This document shows, in pieces, positions 25,355-33,219 of a stretch of 37,469 bases of DNA (position 1 is its first letter; each line of letters starts with the position of its first letter). Source of the stretch: an uncultured Bacteroidales bacterium (GTDB lineage: Bacteria; Bacteroidota; Bacteroidia; Bacteroidales; UBA932); the NCBI GenBank assembly GCA_947168525.1, contig CAMVMG010000018.1, forward strand, positions 1 to 37,469, written 5' to 3'. The translations under genes were made by a program, and so were the position numbers. Below the pieces are notes generated by a model. It made no database searches and was not told the DNA's origin. It saw only the letters and a list, made by a program, of their open reading frames with translations.

Positions 25355-25945
25355 ATGAGAAAACAAGTATTCATGGTGGCGGCAGCCATGTTGCTGTGCG
25401 CCACTCCCCTTTGGGCGCAGGATGAGCAGCGCCCCCAGCGTCCGGAACGACCGGCCATGCCGGAATATCTGCCGGACAGTGTCTTTGCCGCGACACGCAC
25501 TGCGGAAATGGTTGAAAAATACGGTGTTACACCGGAGCAAGAACCGCAGGTATACGCTCTGAACCTGGAGTATGCCTCCAAGCTTCAGGTGAAGATGCCG
25601 GACTTCGGCAATGCCGGCGAGCGCAAAGATCCCCGTTCCATGACCGATGCCGAGCGCCAGGAATTCTTCGGCCAGATGCAGGAGCGCATGGCGCAGATGC
25701 AAGAGGCCGACCAGGCCCGCCGAAAGGCCCAGAAAGCCTACGACAAGGCCATCAAGGGAATCTTCTCCAAAGACCAGTACAAGGCTTACAACAAAGACCG
25801 CAAGCGGGAAGACCGTGAGCGTCAGGAGCGTGAGCAGCAAATGCAGGGTGGCTTCGGGGGCCCTGGCGGAGGCTTCGGAGGTCCTGGCGGCATGGGCGGC
25901 CCCGGCGGATTTGGCGGCGGCGGCGGCTTCGGCGGCGGATTTTAG
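25355..25945 (+). CDS. Small periplasmic Spy/DUF4890-like protein with Gly-rich tail
   Basis: A 196-residue protein; the ATG at 25355 gives a clean signal peptide (MRKQVFMVAAAMLLCATPLWAQ), while the longer frame from 25262 overlaps the esterase gene and is rejected. The mature part is helical and charged: MVEKYGVTPEQEPQVYALN, then MQERMAQMQEADQARRKAQ, then GIFSKDQYKAYNKDRKRED, a layout like the DUF4890/Spy-type periplasmic proteins of Bacteroidota. It ends in about 32 residues of almost pure Gly with Phe, Pro and Met (GGFGGPGG repeats). No catalytic residues are seen. It probably shares the esterase transcript. A similar IFxxDQxKxYxK motif occurs in the protein at 31695-32132. Confidence 0.75.
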   Translation: MRKQVFMVAAAMLLCATPLWAQDEQRPQRPERPAMPEYLPDSVFAATRTAEMVEKYGVTPEQEPQVYALNLEYASKLQVKMPDFGNAGERKDPRSMTDAERQEFFGQMQERMAQMQEADQARRKAQKAYDKAIKGIFSKDQYKAYNKDRKREDRERQEREQQMQGGFGGPGGGFGGPGGMGGPGGFGGGGGFGGGF

Positions 25946-25954
25946 CCGGAAAGA

Positions 25955-28114
25955 TTACCAGAGCGGGCTTGATGTCCGCTCTGCTGCGTTTTGTATGGCC
26001 TGCGGCACCCGGGCGAAGAAGTCGAACCCGGCCCGCTGCTCCACGGCGTCGATGCTGGTGATGCCACTTGAATAGGGTGTCCCGATGTGGGCCTCATTGG
26101 TGAAAATATAGGCACAGCCTCTGGCGGAAGTCATTTGCCCGGACCCATTGAAAAAGCACATCATCAGGCATTTGTAGAAGTGGCTGGGGATGGGTACGTT
26201 CAAGCCTTCCTTGCTGGGCAGGGTCTTGGCCGCGCCCTCGTACAGCACGCCGGTAACCACATATAGGGTATCCCTTCCGGAGGGTGCATGCTCTGCCACG
26301 GCCGCTTCCAGGGCGCTCCAGGTGCCGTCGTTGAAGCTGTTCTGCCACTGCGGTGCCTGGTTGGAGTAGTAGAAGGTCTGTTTGTTCTGCGCAGCGCTGG
26401 ACTGCCGGTAATTGGATGCCACCAGATGCCCGCGGCTGAATCCGACACTGTTGGCATTGGCCAGCCCGGTCTGCTGCGTGAGAGTGATGCCGGGATCCTC
26501 GGTCCAGGAGTCGTTCCGCCCGACATTGTTATTTGGCCACATGGAGCGGTGCATCGCATGGGCCGTCCAGACAGGGGCGTATCTGACACCATCGTACAGC
26601 ACTGTATAGTTTCTCACCTGCTTGCCGGATAGGGTATAGGTGTGCGTGACCAGCTGCCGTTGGCTGTTGGTGGTGCCGTAGCGGAACCAATGGTCGTCCC
26701 GGTCGGCCTTGGTGCCGGAAACGCTTGTGCCGGAGAGCATTGCGTTTACGTCGGGCATCTCGAAGCAGCTGAGATAACCAGGGCTGGTGAGCGGGGCGGG
26801 CTGCCGGGTGGTGAAGGAGCGTACCTCGCCCAGTCGGTCTACATAGCGTCCCAGCGCCGCGTCGTATTCTGTGACAAAGGCCTGGTAATAATAGGTGGTA
26901 CCCGGTTCCAGGCTGGACAGGACGGCGGAGAAACTCCCCTCCTTTTCCGGGGAGGGATCTACATACTCCGCCAGGGTGAGCACGTTCGGGGACGTACCCC
27001 AGTAGAAGCCCATGTCCGCAATGCTGCCGGTGACGTTGTAGAACGATGCATGGAGCAGGGCCTCCGTGGTGGAAATGCCCGTGGCGGGCCGGGTGGTGAC
27101 GATGCCCGTGGCCGACGGCAGCTCAGGCTGGTCCGGGTTGTCGGGCGTGTCGGGGGGATCCGGCTGGTCCGGGTCATCCGGCTGATCCGGCTGGTCGGGA
27201 TCTTGCGGTGTAGGGATTTCTCCGGTAAAGCCGGGCGTATCGAAACCATAGTCCAGGCGGATTTCGAAGGAAATGCCGCTGCTGAACACATTTCCTGTAA
27301 GGGTGGTCTTGTAGTTCCTGCGGACTTTTACGTTGGGGATGCGGAATATGGAGGGCTGCTGCTCCACGTCGCCCTTCTTGGCATAGACCGCCACTTCCAC
27401 ATCCAGCAGCCGCTCTTCCCCGGCCAGGATGTAGTTGGACGCGATGAGCCCGGCAGGGGCTCCGGAGGCGGAAAAGCCGATGCGGGCATCGCCGGAGACC
27501 GCCCCGCTGGTCAGGTGGAGGACGTCGGGGACGTGCTCCAGGTACATGGCCGACCGGGACAGACTGATTCCGGCCCGGCCGGCCAGCTGAAGGTCTTCTT
27601 CGGCCGCCACCACATTGATTTGGGCGAAGGGCCTTTTGAGGATGATGCCGGGGAAGCTGAACGAGCTGCCGGAAACAGGCCCGGTCTCGCAGGTGCCGTA
27701 AAAGGCCTCCCGGGTGTTGTCGTTGGCCAGCGCTTCCCCTGCCATGGTCAGGGTGCCGGCCTCGAAATCCGGCAGGTAGTCCTGGTTTGCGTGGTTCTGT
27801 GCCCAGAACACCAGGAGATAGTTTTCTCCGGTGGTGAGTGACAGCTGGCAGCTGGCCTGGCCTTCCTGTACCGTCAGGGCTTCCTGCATGGAGGGATGCG
27901 AGCGGTCCGGCAGGAAGGTGAGCTTCCCGGCCGCGTCTTTCCTGTAAACGCCCACCAGCAGTCGGTCGGCCACGGAAGCGCCGCCAGCCTTTGTGGGGAG
28001 TGTCTCCAACTGGACGGGGATGCGCACGGAAACGCTTTCCCGGGCGGGCTCTTTCCGGCAGGCCGACAACAGGGTTACGGCCACCAGAAGAAGATATGCG
28101 GCAGGGCGTTTCAT
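25955..28114 (-). CDS. Surface lipoprotein: DUF6562 (fimbrillin-like) + Pro/Asp linker + FN3-like + DNA/RNA non-specific endonuclease
   Basis: A 719-residue lipoprotein (lipobox Cys19 in LSAC). Residues about 25-300 are a DUF6562/fimbrillin-like beta domain with the typical LKRPFAQINVVA block. A low-complexity linker of PDQPD-type repeats follows (about 300-333), then a fibronectin-III-like domain (about 340-430; ISTTEALLHASFYN, YYYQAFVTEYD). The last ~270 residues match the Serratia-type DNA/RNA non-specific endonuclease family: FSRGHLVASNYRQ with catalytic His563 in the RGH motif (usual DRGH has Asp where this has Ser), and TFYYSNQAPQWQNSFNDGTW containing the metal-binding Asn. The product would be a surface-tethered nuclease, able to degrade extracellular DNA or RNA. 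Its start overlaps the stop of the preceding gene by 4 nt, so translation is probably coupled. Confidence 0.88.
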   Translation of the reverse strand: MKRPAAYLLLVAVTLLSACRKEPARESVSVRIPVQLETLPTKAGGASVADRLLVGVYRKDAAGKLTFLPDRSHPSMQEALTVQEGQASCQLSLTTGENYLLVFWAQNHANQDYLPDFEAGTLTMAGEALANDNTREAFYGTCETGPVSGSSFSFPGIILKRPFAQINVVAAEEDLQLAGRAGISLSRSAMYLEHVPDVLHLTSGAVSGDARIGFSASGAPAGLIASNYILAGEERLLDVEVAVYAKKGDVEQQPSIFRIPNVKVRRNYKTTLTGNVFSSGISFEIRLDYGFDTPGFTGEIPTPQDPDQPDQPDDPDQPDPPDTPDNPDQPELPSATGIVTTRPATGISTTEALLHASFYNVTGSIADMGFYWGTSPNVLTLAEYVDPSPEKEGSFSAVLSSLEPGTTYYYQAFVTEYDAALGRYVDRLGEVRSFTTRQPAPLTSPGYLSCFEMPDVNAMLSGTSVSGTKADRDDHWFRYGTTNSQRQLVTHTYTLSGKQVRNYTVLYDGVRYAPVWTAHAMHRSMWPNNNVGRNDSWTEDPGITLTQQTGLANANSVGFSRGHLVASNYRQSSAAQNKQTFYYSNQAPQWQNSFNDGTWSALEAAVAEHAPSGRDTLYVVTGVLYEGAAKTLPSKEGLNVPIPSHFYKCLMMCFFNGSGQMTSARGCAYIFTNEAHIGTPYSSGITSIDAVEQRAGFDFFARVPQAIQNAAERTSSPLW
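25959..25983 (+). terminator. Possible terminator hairpin between convergent genes
   Basis: CAGAGCGG (25959-25966) and CCGCTCTG (25976-25983) form a perfect 8-bp stem with a 9-nt loop, with TTTT following 5 nt later. It lies 14 nt after the Gly-rich protein's stop and inside the 3' end of the convergent nuclease gene. Confidence 0.35.
27117..27217 (-). repeat. Low-complexity PDQP/PDDP-type linker repeat within the nuclease lipoprotein gene
   Basis: About 33 codons encode short imperfect repeats of Pro-Asp-Gln/Asp/Pro/Thr/Asn. At the DNA level they are degenerate copies of a 9-12 nt unit (GGTCCGG-type), a likely site for length variation between strains. Confidence 0.7.
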
Positions 28115-28914
28115 GGACGTGAGGCGTTAACGTCTGTTTCCAGCGTTCCGCCGGTGGTGAAATAATCGCCCCGGAGGGTGGTTTCGTAATTGCGGCGGAC
28201 GGGGATGTTCTGCAGGATACGCTCACTGCGGAATTCCCCTGCCGTGACGTGGATGCCGGCATCGATCCGGATTTCGTTTTCCGGAGCCAGGATATAGGCG
28301 AAGGCGACCTCCGTGGCGGACGGGCAAGGCGCTTCTGTGAAGCGGAGCGCAGTGCTCCCGGAGATCTGTCCGGTGAGGAGGTTCATGGACGCGGGAACGT
28401 GGTCCAGGGTGAGCTGGCTGCGGGCGTCCGGATGGTCTTCCGCGGTGACAAAGTGCAAGAGGGCGAAGGGGCGCTTCAGGAGCACCCGGAGTATGTCATC
28501 GGCCCCGGCTGTCAGTTTTTCCACGGCATAGAAGGCGTCCAGGGTGGGGCAGCTTGTGGGAACGTCGGATGCCTGTTGCAGGATACCGTCCGGGCCGACG
28601 GCATACGTGCCGGCAGTCTGGGCGAAGAACAGGAGGGTGTAGGTTTCTCCCCGGAGGAGGGTCCCCCGGGCAGAGAACTCCCCGTCCCCTGTCCGGCTGC
28701 AAATGAACCGGATGTAGTCCAGATACTTTCCGTCCCGGTCATAGGCTTTTACTTCCAGCTGGTCTATCAAGGAAATGCTCCCGCCCTTCACGGGCGTCTG
28801 CTCCAGTGCTACGGGAAAGCGCAGCGTTACCCAACTCTCCTGACCGGCCTCCCTGGCACAGCCGGAGAGCAGGACGGTCAGCAGCAGAAGGAGGATATGA
28901 CGGTTTTTTCCCAT
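28111..28914 (-). CDS. DUF6562/fimbrillin-like lipoprotein
   Basis: A 267-residue lipoprotein (lipobox Cys19 in LSGC). It resembles the N-terminal domain of the downstream nuclease: an opening WVTLRFPVALEQTPVKG strand, a central LLKRPFALLHFVTAED block (the KRPFA motif of DUF6562), FAYILAPENE, and a closing VRRNYETTLRGDYFTTGGTLETDV. Proteins of this type are fimbrillin-like surface proteins in Bacteroidales; a role in adhesion or pilus assembly is family knowledge, not visible here. It starts 3 nt after the upstream gene's stop and overlaps the nuclease gene start by 4 nt (ATGA), so the genes are tightly coupled. Its similarity to the nuclease's N-terminal half suggests duplication. Confidence 0.8.
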   Translation of the reverse strand: MGKNRHILLLLLTVLLSGCAREAGQESWVTLRFPVALEQTPVKGGSISLIDQLEVKAYDRDGKYLDYIRFICSRTGDGEFSARGTLLRGETYTLLFFAQTAGTYAVGPDGILQQASDVPTSCPTLDAFYAVEKLTAGADDILRVLLKRPFALLHFVTAEDHPDARSQLTLDHVPASMNLLTGQISGSTALRFTEAPCPSATEVAFAYILAPENEIRIDAGIHVTAGEFRSERILQNIPVRRNYETTLRGDYFTTGGTLETDVNASRP

Positions 28915-28917
28915 GGG

Positions 28918-29838
28918 CTAGAAGCTGATTTCGTAATGTCCGTCAAAATGGTTGTCGGCAGTGATGCCGGCCGATCCGCTTCCCGTGAGAAAACTGCCTT
29001 TGACGATGGTCCGCTGCCCTTTTTTCAGGGGGATTTCCAGGCCGAACCGGCCGATGGCCGTACCGGAAGCGTCCTGCAGGAGGATGTCCGGGGTGATGGT
29101 GCCGTTGTTTCCGCTCAGAAGCAGCATATCCTGCACCAGCAACACGGTGCCGTCCGGGCGGATCTCTGCGGGAACGGTGAAAGAGAGGCCTTCCCGGGGC
29201 GCAACGGCAGCCTGCTCCCACAGGTTGAATGCCGTGGCTACGGGCTCCGGATAAGTGACGCTGACACGGATGTCTTTGCCTTTGAAGGCATCGGCATCGG
29301 TGGCCACCAGGGTATAGGCCGCCAGGGGACGGGTCATCCGGAGGCTGCCGGAAAGAAGGGTCCCTGCCGAGCTCAGGTCTTTTTCCAGCGAGCCGGAGAA
29401 AGCGTCCCGCTCGGGCAGCCCCGCCTGGTAGGCTCCGTCCGGCAGGCTCACGCGCGAGAAATCCCGGGCTGTCCACTGCCAGTCTGCCCTGCCGCCCTGC
29501 ACATAGTCTGTCCAGGCCAGGATTTTGTAACGGTCTGCGGGGAGCTCTACAGAGAGGTCTATGCCGCTTGGACGCTCTGCATAGACGACTTTTTCCACCA
29601 CCGGAGAGGCAAGCCAGGAGCCGGCCCCGTCGCTGCGGTAGAAGCGGAGGGTGTGCCTGACCTGAGCGTCGCCGGCCTTGGTGACAGTGTTCTCCGGCAT
29701 GGGCCCCTCGAAGGAGAGGCTCAGCTGGAGGGTGACGTTGTGGTTCTGGGACGGAGTATTCGGGGTATCGGGTTTGCCGCAGGAGACCAGCGCGAGGGCG
29801 CAGGCGGCAAACAGCGGTATGAGCTTGCCCCGGTGCAT
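28918..29838 (-). CDS. DUF6562/fimbrillin-like lipoprotein
   Basis: A 306-residue lipoprotein (lipobox Cys20 in LVSC), followed by a short Pro/Thr/Asn linker and a beta-rich body. Recognisable blocks are VTLQLSLSFEGPMPENTVTKAG, LPADRYKILAWTDYV, LRMTRPLAAYTLVATDADAF (the RP-A block of DUF6562) and a closing KKGQRTIVKGSFLTG. It begins 4 nt after the C69 dipeptidase stop and ends 3 nt before the next lipoprotein gene, so it belongs to a four-gene operon. No known pilus shaft or chaperone gene accompanies it, so calling it a structural fimbrial subunit would be premature. It is more divergent from the other two DUF6562 domains than they are from each other. Confidence 0.75.
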   Translation of the reverse strand: MHRGKLIPLFAACALALVSCGKPDTPNTPSQNHNVTLQLSLSFEGPMPENTVTKAGDAQVRHTLRFYRSDGAGSWLASPVVEKVVYAERPSGIDLSVELPADRYKILAWTDYVQGGRADWQWTARDFSRVSLPDGAYQAGLPERDAFSGSLEKDLSSAGTLLSGSLRMTRPLAAYTLVATDADAFKGKDIRVSVTYPEPVATAFNLWEQAAVAPREGLSFTVPAEIRPDGTVLLVQDMLLLSGNNGTITPDILLQDASGTAIGRFGLEIPLKKGQRTIVKGSFLTGSGSAGITADNHFDGHYEISF

Positions 29839-29842
29839 GTTT

Positions 29843-31633
29843 TTATTCGTCCGGAACGCGGATAGTTTCCCCGTGTTCCTGGGCTACTGTCTGTTTCCAC
29901 AGATCCGTGTAGCCCGGCCATTCCACGCTTTCCGGGATTCCCTTGGAATGCTCCGAGTGCTTGAAGGAACCGTCTTCGTTCTGGGGCTTCACGTTGCCGT
30001 CCATGAATTTCACCAGCAGCTCCACTTCCAGCTTGCTCCATTCGGAAAACTGCTTCTGGGCGGTGTTCACGGAGTAGTCGGTGACATATTTGATGATCTT
30101 CTCGAAGGGCTTCCGGGAAATCATCACGTCGTTTTTGGAGGAGAGCTTTTTCTGCATCTTGACGGCCACATCGTTGTACATCACTACCGCCATGCTGTCT
30201 ACCGTGTGGGTTTTGCGGAACATCTGGTCCAGCTCGAAGGCGTCTGCCCGGGCGCGAACGTAGGGGGCCATCACGTTATACATCTTGTAACAGGCGTTGG
30301 AGATGCGGTTGTTGATCCAGAACGATGCGGTGGGGGAATAGTGCAGGAGGTCTCCGTTGCCCTCGCGGAAGCATTCCGGGACCTTGGTGATGCTGGTGTA
30401 GATGGGGGTGAGGTAGGAGGTAGCTGCGTCGTCCGTGCCGAACCAGAGGATGCCGCCCACTACGTCCGGTACGTAGTTGCGGGCCTGTCCCACCATCCAG
30501 AAGCCGGTCTGCTGGGTGGCGATGGCGCGTTCGTTGACATAGGTGCGGTCCTCTACCTTGAATTCCATGGGCCTCCAGCGGTACGGGAGGGCGTTTCCGC
30601 CGGCGCCGATATCCTGGGTCATGTCCATTGGGGTGCCTTCGAAGTGGTCGCGCATGACGTCGGCCACATCCTTGACGCTAATCTTCTTCCGCGGATACAC
30701 GAACAGGGGGAAGTCCCCGTCCAGGTTCTCGCCCATCACGTAGTCCAGGTAGGAGTAGGCGTCCCTGGTGACGGCGTTGCCGTCCTCGTCGTAAAAGGAG
30801 AACCAGCCGTTGGTGAGGATATTGAAGGCGCTCCAGGCGCGGGCGTCGCAGCCGCGGACGGTACCGAAGTCGGCCGGGCAGTAAGCCTTCTTGAAGCTGA
30901 ATTCGCTGTCGGCCCCGTCAAAATAACCCTTGCGGCGGGCGAAGGAAATCACGTCCGGGGCATAGAGGCAGTTGTCCGGGTCGTTGAGGGGGAACTTGCC
31001 GATACGGGCCTGGTTGGCGTGGGCGCAGATGGCCCCGTCCGGGACGCGCATGGCCACCCACACGATGCCTTTGTTCATGTTCACGTTGTTGCGGACGTTC
31101 ATGCCCTTGCCGATGAGTTCCATGATCCAGGCTTCGTTCTTGTCGGCGATGGAGAAAGTTTCCCCTTCCGAGGCATAGCCGTATTCGTTGGCCAGCTTGA
31201 CGATGACATCAATGGCTTCGCGGGCGGTCTTGGCCCGCTGGAGGGTGATGTAAATCAGGGAACCGTAGTCGATACCGCCTTTTTTATCTTCCAGTTCCGG
31301 ACGGCCGCCCCAGGTGGTTTCCGTGATGATGAGCTGGTGCTCGTTCATATTGCCCACCGTCTGGTAGGTGTGTTCCACCTGGTCGATGTCGCCCAGGTAG
31401 CGGTTGGTGTCCCAGTCGTATATCTTGAGCACCTCCCCCAGTTTCCAGTCCCGTGCGGGGTGGTAGTACAGCTCGCCGAACAGATAGTGCGAGTCTGCGG
31501 CATAGGACACCAGCACGGAGCCGTCCACGCTGGCACCGCGGGATACGATTACGTTGGTGCAGGTATTTCCCTCCGCGGCCGCCAGCAGGGCAAAAACAGC
31601 GGTAACGGAGGCCTTGAGGAGCAAATTTCTCAT
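29843..31633 (-). CDS. C69-family dipeptidase (PepD-like), exported
   Basis: A 596-residue Ntn-hydrolase peptidase of family C69. I choose the start at 31633 (MRNLLLKASVTAV), which gives a signal peptide; an upstream in-frame ATG at 31690 runs into the divergent promoter. The catalytic Cys25 opens the mature chain in NTCTNVIVSRGASVDGS and would become the N-terminal nucleophile after cleavage. Family motifs include WGGRPE, GSLIYITLQRAKTAREAI, EGETFSIADKNEAWIMELIGKG and VAMRVPDGAICAHANQARIG. Length is at the usual 500-600 for Bacteroidota members. It cleaves dipeptides or small peptides, probably in the periplasm. It leads an operon with two DUF6562-like lipoproteins and a nuclease (4-nt gap to the next gene). 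Confidence 0.92.
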   Translation of the reverse strand: MRNLLLKASVTAVFALLAAAEGNTCTNVIVSRGASVDGSVLVSYAADSHYLFGELYYHPARDWKLGEVLKIYDWDTNRYLGDIDQVEHTYQTVGNMNEHQLIITETTWGGRPELEDKKGGIDYGSLIYITLQRAKTAREAIDVIVKLANEYGYASEGETFSIADKNEAWIMELIGKGMNVRNNVNMNKGIVWVAMRVPDGAICAHANQARIGKFPLNDPDNCLYAPDVISFARRKGYFDGADSEFSFKKAYCPADFGTVRGCDARAWSAFNILTNGWFSFYDEDGNAVTRDAYSYLDYVMGENLDGDFPLFVYPRKKISVKDVADVMRDHFEGTPMDMTQDIGAGGNALPYRWRPMEFKVEDRTYVNERAIATQQTGFWMVGQARNYVPDVVGGILWFGTDDAATSYLTPIYTSITKVPECFREGNGDLLHYSPTASFWINNRISNACYKMYNVMAPYVRARADAFELDQMFRKTHTVDSMAVVMYNDVAVKMQKKLSSKNDVMISRKPFEKIIKYVTDYSVNTAQKQFSEWSKLEVELLVKFMDGNVKPQNEDGSFKHSEHSKGIPESVEWPGYTDLWKQTVAQEHGETIRVPDE

Positions 31634-31637
31634 CGTT

Positions 31638-31669
31638 TTTGTGGTTTTTCGATTTATTGCGTAATTTTG
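31638..31669 (+). promoter_or_regulatory. Promoter of the small periplasmic protein gene
   Basis: TTTG (31638-31641), a 20-nt spacer and TAATTTTG (31662-31669) form a canonical Bacteroidota -33/-7 pair, giving a leader of about 19 nt before ATG 31695. A second -7-like TAACTTTG (31680-31687) is too close to the start codon to be likely. Confidence 0.65.
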
Positions 31670-31687
31670 TCCTTCGACATAACTTTG

Positions 31688-31695
31688 CAAATTTA
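31688..31695 (-). promoter_or_regulatory. Candidate -7 box of the C69-DUF6562-nuclease operon
   Basis: Reads TAAATTTG on the minus strand, matching TAnnTTTG, with a leader of about 48 nt to the start at 31633. It overlaps the start codon of the divergent gene, so the two transcription units share regulatory DNA. Confidence 0.45.
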
Positions 31696-32132
31696 TGAAA
31701 TTTTATCATTTAATACATCTTGCGGCCGTCCTATTCCTGTCAATTTTTACCGCGACGGCCCAAAATCAAGCCACCACGCCGGAGCAGCGGGAAAAACAGA
31801 TGCTGGAATCCATCGACCGGGAAAAGACCCGGCTGCGGGACCTGTTGAACCTGGAATACTGGCAGGAGTTCTATGTAGATTCCATCCTCACGCACGATTA
31901 CACCGCCCTTACGGAAGAGCTGGAAAGCATGCAGAAGGCCAAAGTGGAAAACACAGACCTTTATATGAGCGTGCAGGACAAGTGGATGCAGCAGATCGTG
32001 GACAGCTACAAGAAGATTTTCACGGAAGACCAGTGGAAGAAATACATGAAATCCGGCGGCCAGCGGGCCCAGAAAGACCGTGACCGACGCCGGGAAAAGG
32101 CCGACAAGGCAACCGCCGAACGGAAAAAATAA
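31695..32132 (+). CDS. Small periplasmic helical protein of unknown function
   Basis: A 145-residue protein with a signal peptide (MKFYHLIHLAAVLFLSIFTATAQ). The mature chain is predicted helical and very charged: EQREKQMLESIDREKTRLRDLL, then WQEFYVDSILTHDYTALTEELESMQ, then KIFTEDQWKKYMKSGG, ending in a basic, Arg/Lys-rich tail (RDRRREKADK). I do not recognise a catalytic site. The layout (helical, signal peptide, basic C-terminal tail) is like Spy/DUF4890-type periplasmic proteins, and its IFTEDQWKKYMK segment parallels IFSKDQYKAYNK in the protein at 25355-25945. It is divergent from the C69 operon and lies 35 nt before pheS, which has its own -7 box. Confidence 0.75.
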   Translation: MKFYHLIHLAAVLFLSIFTATAQNQATTPEQREKQMLESIDREKTRLRDLLNLEYWQEFYVDSILTHDYTALTEELESMQKAKVENTDLYMSVQDKWMQQIVDSYKKIFTEDQWKKYMKSGGQRAQKDRDRRREKADKATAERKK

Positions 32133-32133
32133 C

Positions 32134-32141
32134 TAACTTTG
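32134..32141 (+). promoter_or_regulatory. -7 box for pheS
   Basis: TAACTTTG exactly matches TAnnTTTG, immediately after the preceding stop codon and 26 nt before ATG 32168. Confidence 0.55.
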
Positions 32142-32167
32142 CAAATTATCAACGAGTATTGTCTATC

Positions 32168-33202
32168 ATGAAAGAAGCGATCGAGAGAATATTTGCCGAA
32201 CTTGAAAATCTGAAGGCCACATCGGCCAAAGAGGCAGAGGAAGCCCGTGTCCGGTTCCTGGGTAAAAAGGGAGAGATCACGGCCCTGATGGAAGAGTTCC
32301 GCCAGGTTGCGCCGGAGCTCAAACGTGAATACGGCCAGAAGCTCAACGAGCTCAAGAAGGCCGCCACCACACGGATCGAGCAGCTGAAAGCCTCCGTGGA
32401 AGAGGCCGCCGTTGCCGCCCTTCCCAAGGAAGACCTCACCATGCCTGGAGACGCCTTCCCGCTGGGCTCCCGCCATCCCGTCTCCATTGTCCGGCAGCAG
32501 ATTGTCGATATTTTCCGCAAGTTCGGATACGATGTGGCGGAAGGCCCCGAGATCGAGGACGACTACCATGTGTTCGAGGCCCTCAACTTCCCGCCCAACC
32601 ATCCCGCCCGCGAGATGCAGGATACCTTCTTTGTGAGCACCGGCCATCCCAACCCGCTCCTGCTCCGCACCCATACTTCTTCCGTGCAGGTGCGCACCAT
32701 GGAAAATCAGAGGCCGCCTATCCGGGTTGTCTGCCCCGGCCGCGTTTTCCGCAACGAGGCCATATCGGCCCGCGCCCACTGCATTTTCCACCAGGTGGAG
32801 GGCCTGTACATAGACAAGGACGTCACCTTCGCAGACCTCAAGCAGGCCATCCTGCTCTTTGCCCGGGAAATGTTCGGCCCGGAAACTGAAATCCGGATGC
32901 GCCCGTCGTACTTCCCCTTCACGGAACCCTCGGCAGAGGTAGATGTGAGCTGCAACATCTGCAAGGGAAAGGGCTGCAACATTTGCAAGGGTACCGGCTG
33001 GCTGGAAATCATGGGCTGTGGCATGGTAGATCCCAACGTCCTGGAAGCCAGCGGCATAGACCCTAAAGAGTATAGCGGTTTTGCCTTTGGTATGGGCGTG
33101 GAACGCATCGCCATGCTTAAGTGGCAGGTGAACGACCTCCGCCACTACTTCGAGAACGACATGCGGTTCCTCCAGGAATTCTCCACGGCTACGGAAGTGT
33201 AG
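32168..33202 (+). CDS. pheS: Phenylalanyl-tRNA synthetase alpha subunit
   Basis: A 344-residue class II aminoacyl-tRNA synthetase subunit that, with PheT, charges tRNA-Phe. The N-terminal coiled coil (residues about 1-85) binds tRNA. Class II motifs are clear: GPEIEDDYHVFEALNFPPNHPAR, the RTHTS motif, FRNEAISARAHCIFHQVEGLYID (motif 2), and GFAFGMGVERIAML (motif 3). An inserted CNICKGKGCNICKGTGW segment gives a CxxCx4CxxC pattern, which I recall as common in Bacteroidota PheS and which could bind zinc. ATG 32168 is preferred over a TTG at 32159. pheT is not adjacent, as is common in this phylum. Length is normal. Confidence 0.96.
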   Translation: MKEAIERIFAELENLKATSAKEAEEARVRFLGKKGEITALMEEFRQVAPELKREYGQKLNELKKAATTRIEQLKASVEEAAVAALPKEDLTMPGDAFPLGSRHPVSIVRQQIVDIFRKFGYDVAEGPEIEDDYHVFEALNFPPNHPAREMQDTFFVSTGHPNPLLLRTHTSSVQVRTMENQRPPIRVVCPGRVFRNEAISARAHCIFHQVEGLYIDKDVTFADLKQAILLFAREMFGPETEIRMRPSYFPFTEPSAEVDVSCNICKGKGCNICKGTGWLEIMGCGMVDPNVLEASGIDPKEYSGFAFGMGVERIAMLKWQVNDLRHYFENDMRFLQEFSTATEV

Positions 33203-33219
33203 CGGCCCGTGCCAGAAAT

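Noticed and set aside
29678..32083. 801-codon open frame on the plus strand opposite the C69 dipeptidase
   Set aside because: It runs across a lipoprotein gene, the dipeptidase, the divergent promoter and the next gene in another frame; the opposite-strand product has clear C69 motifs.
32159..32167. TTG start for pheS
   Set aside because: ATG at 32168 is only three codons later and gives the usual PheS N-terminus.
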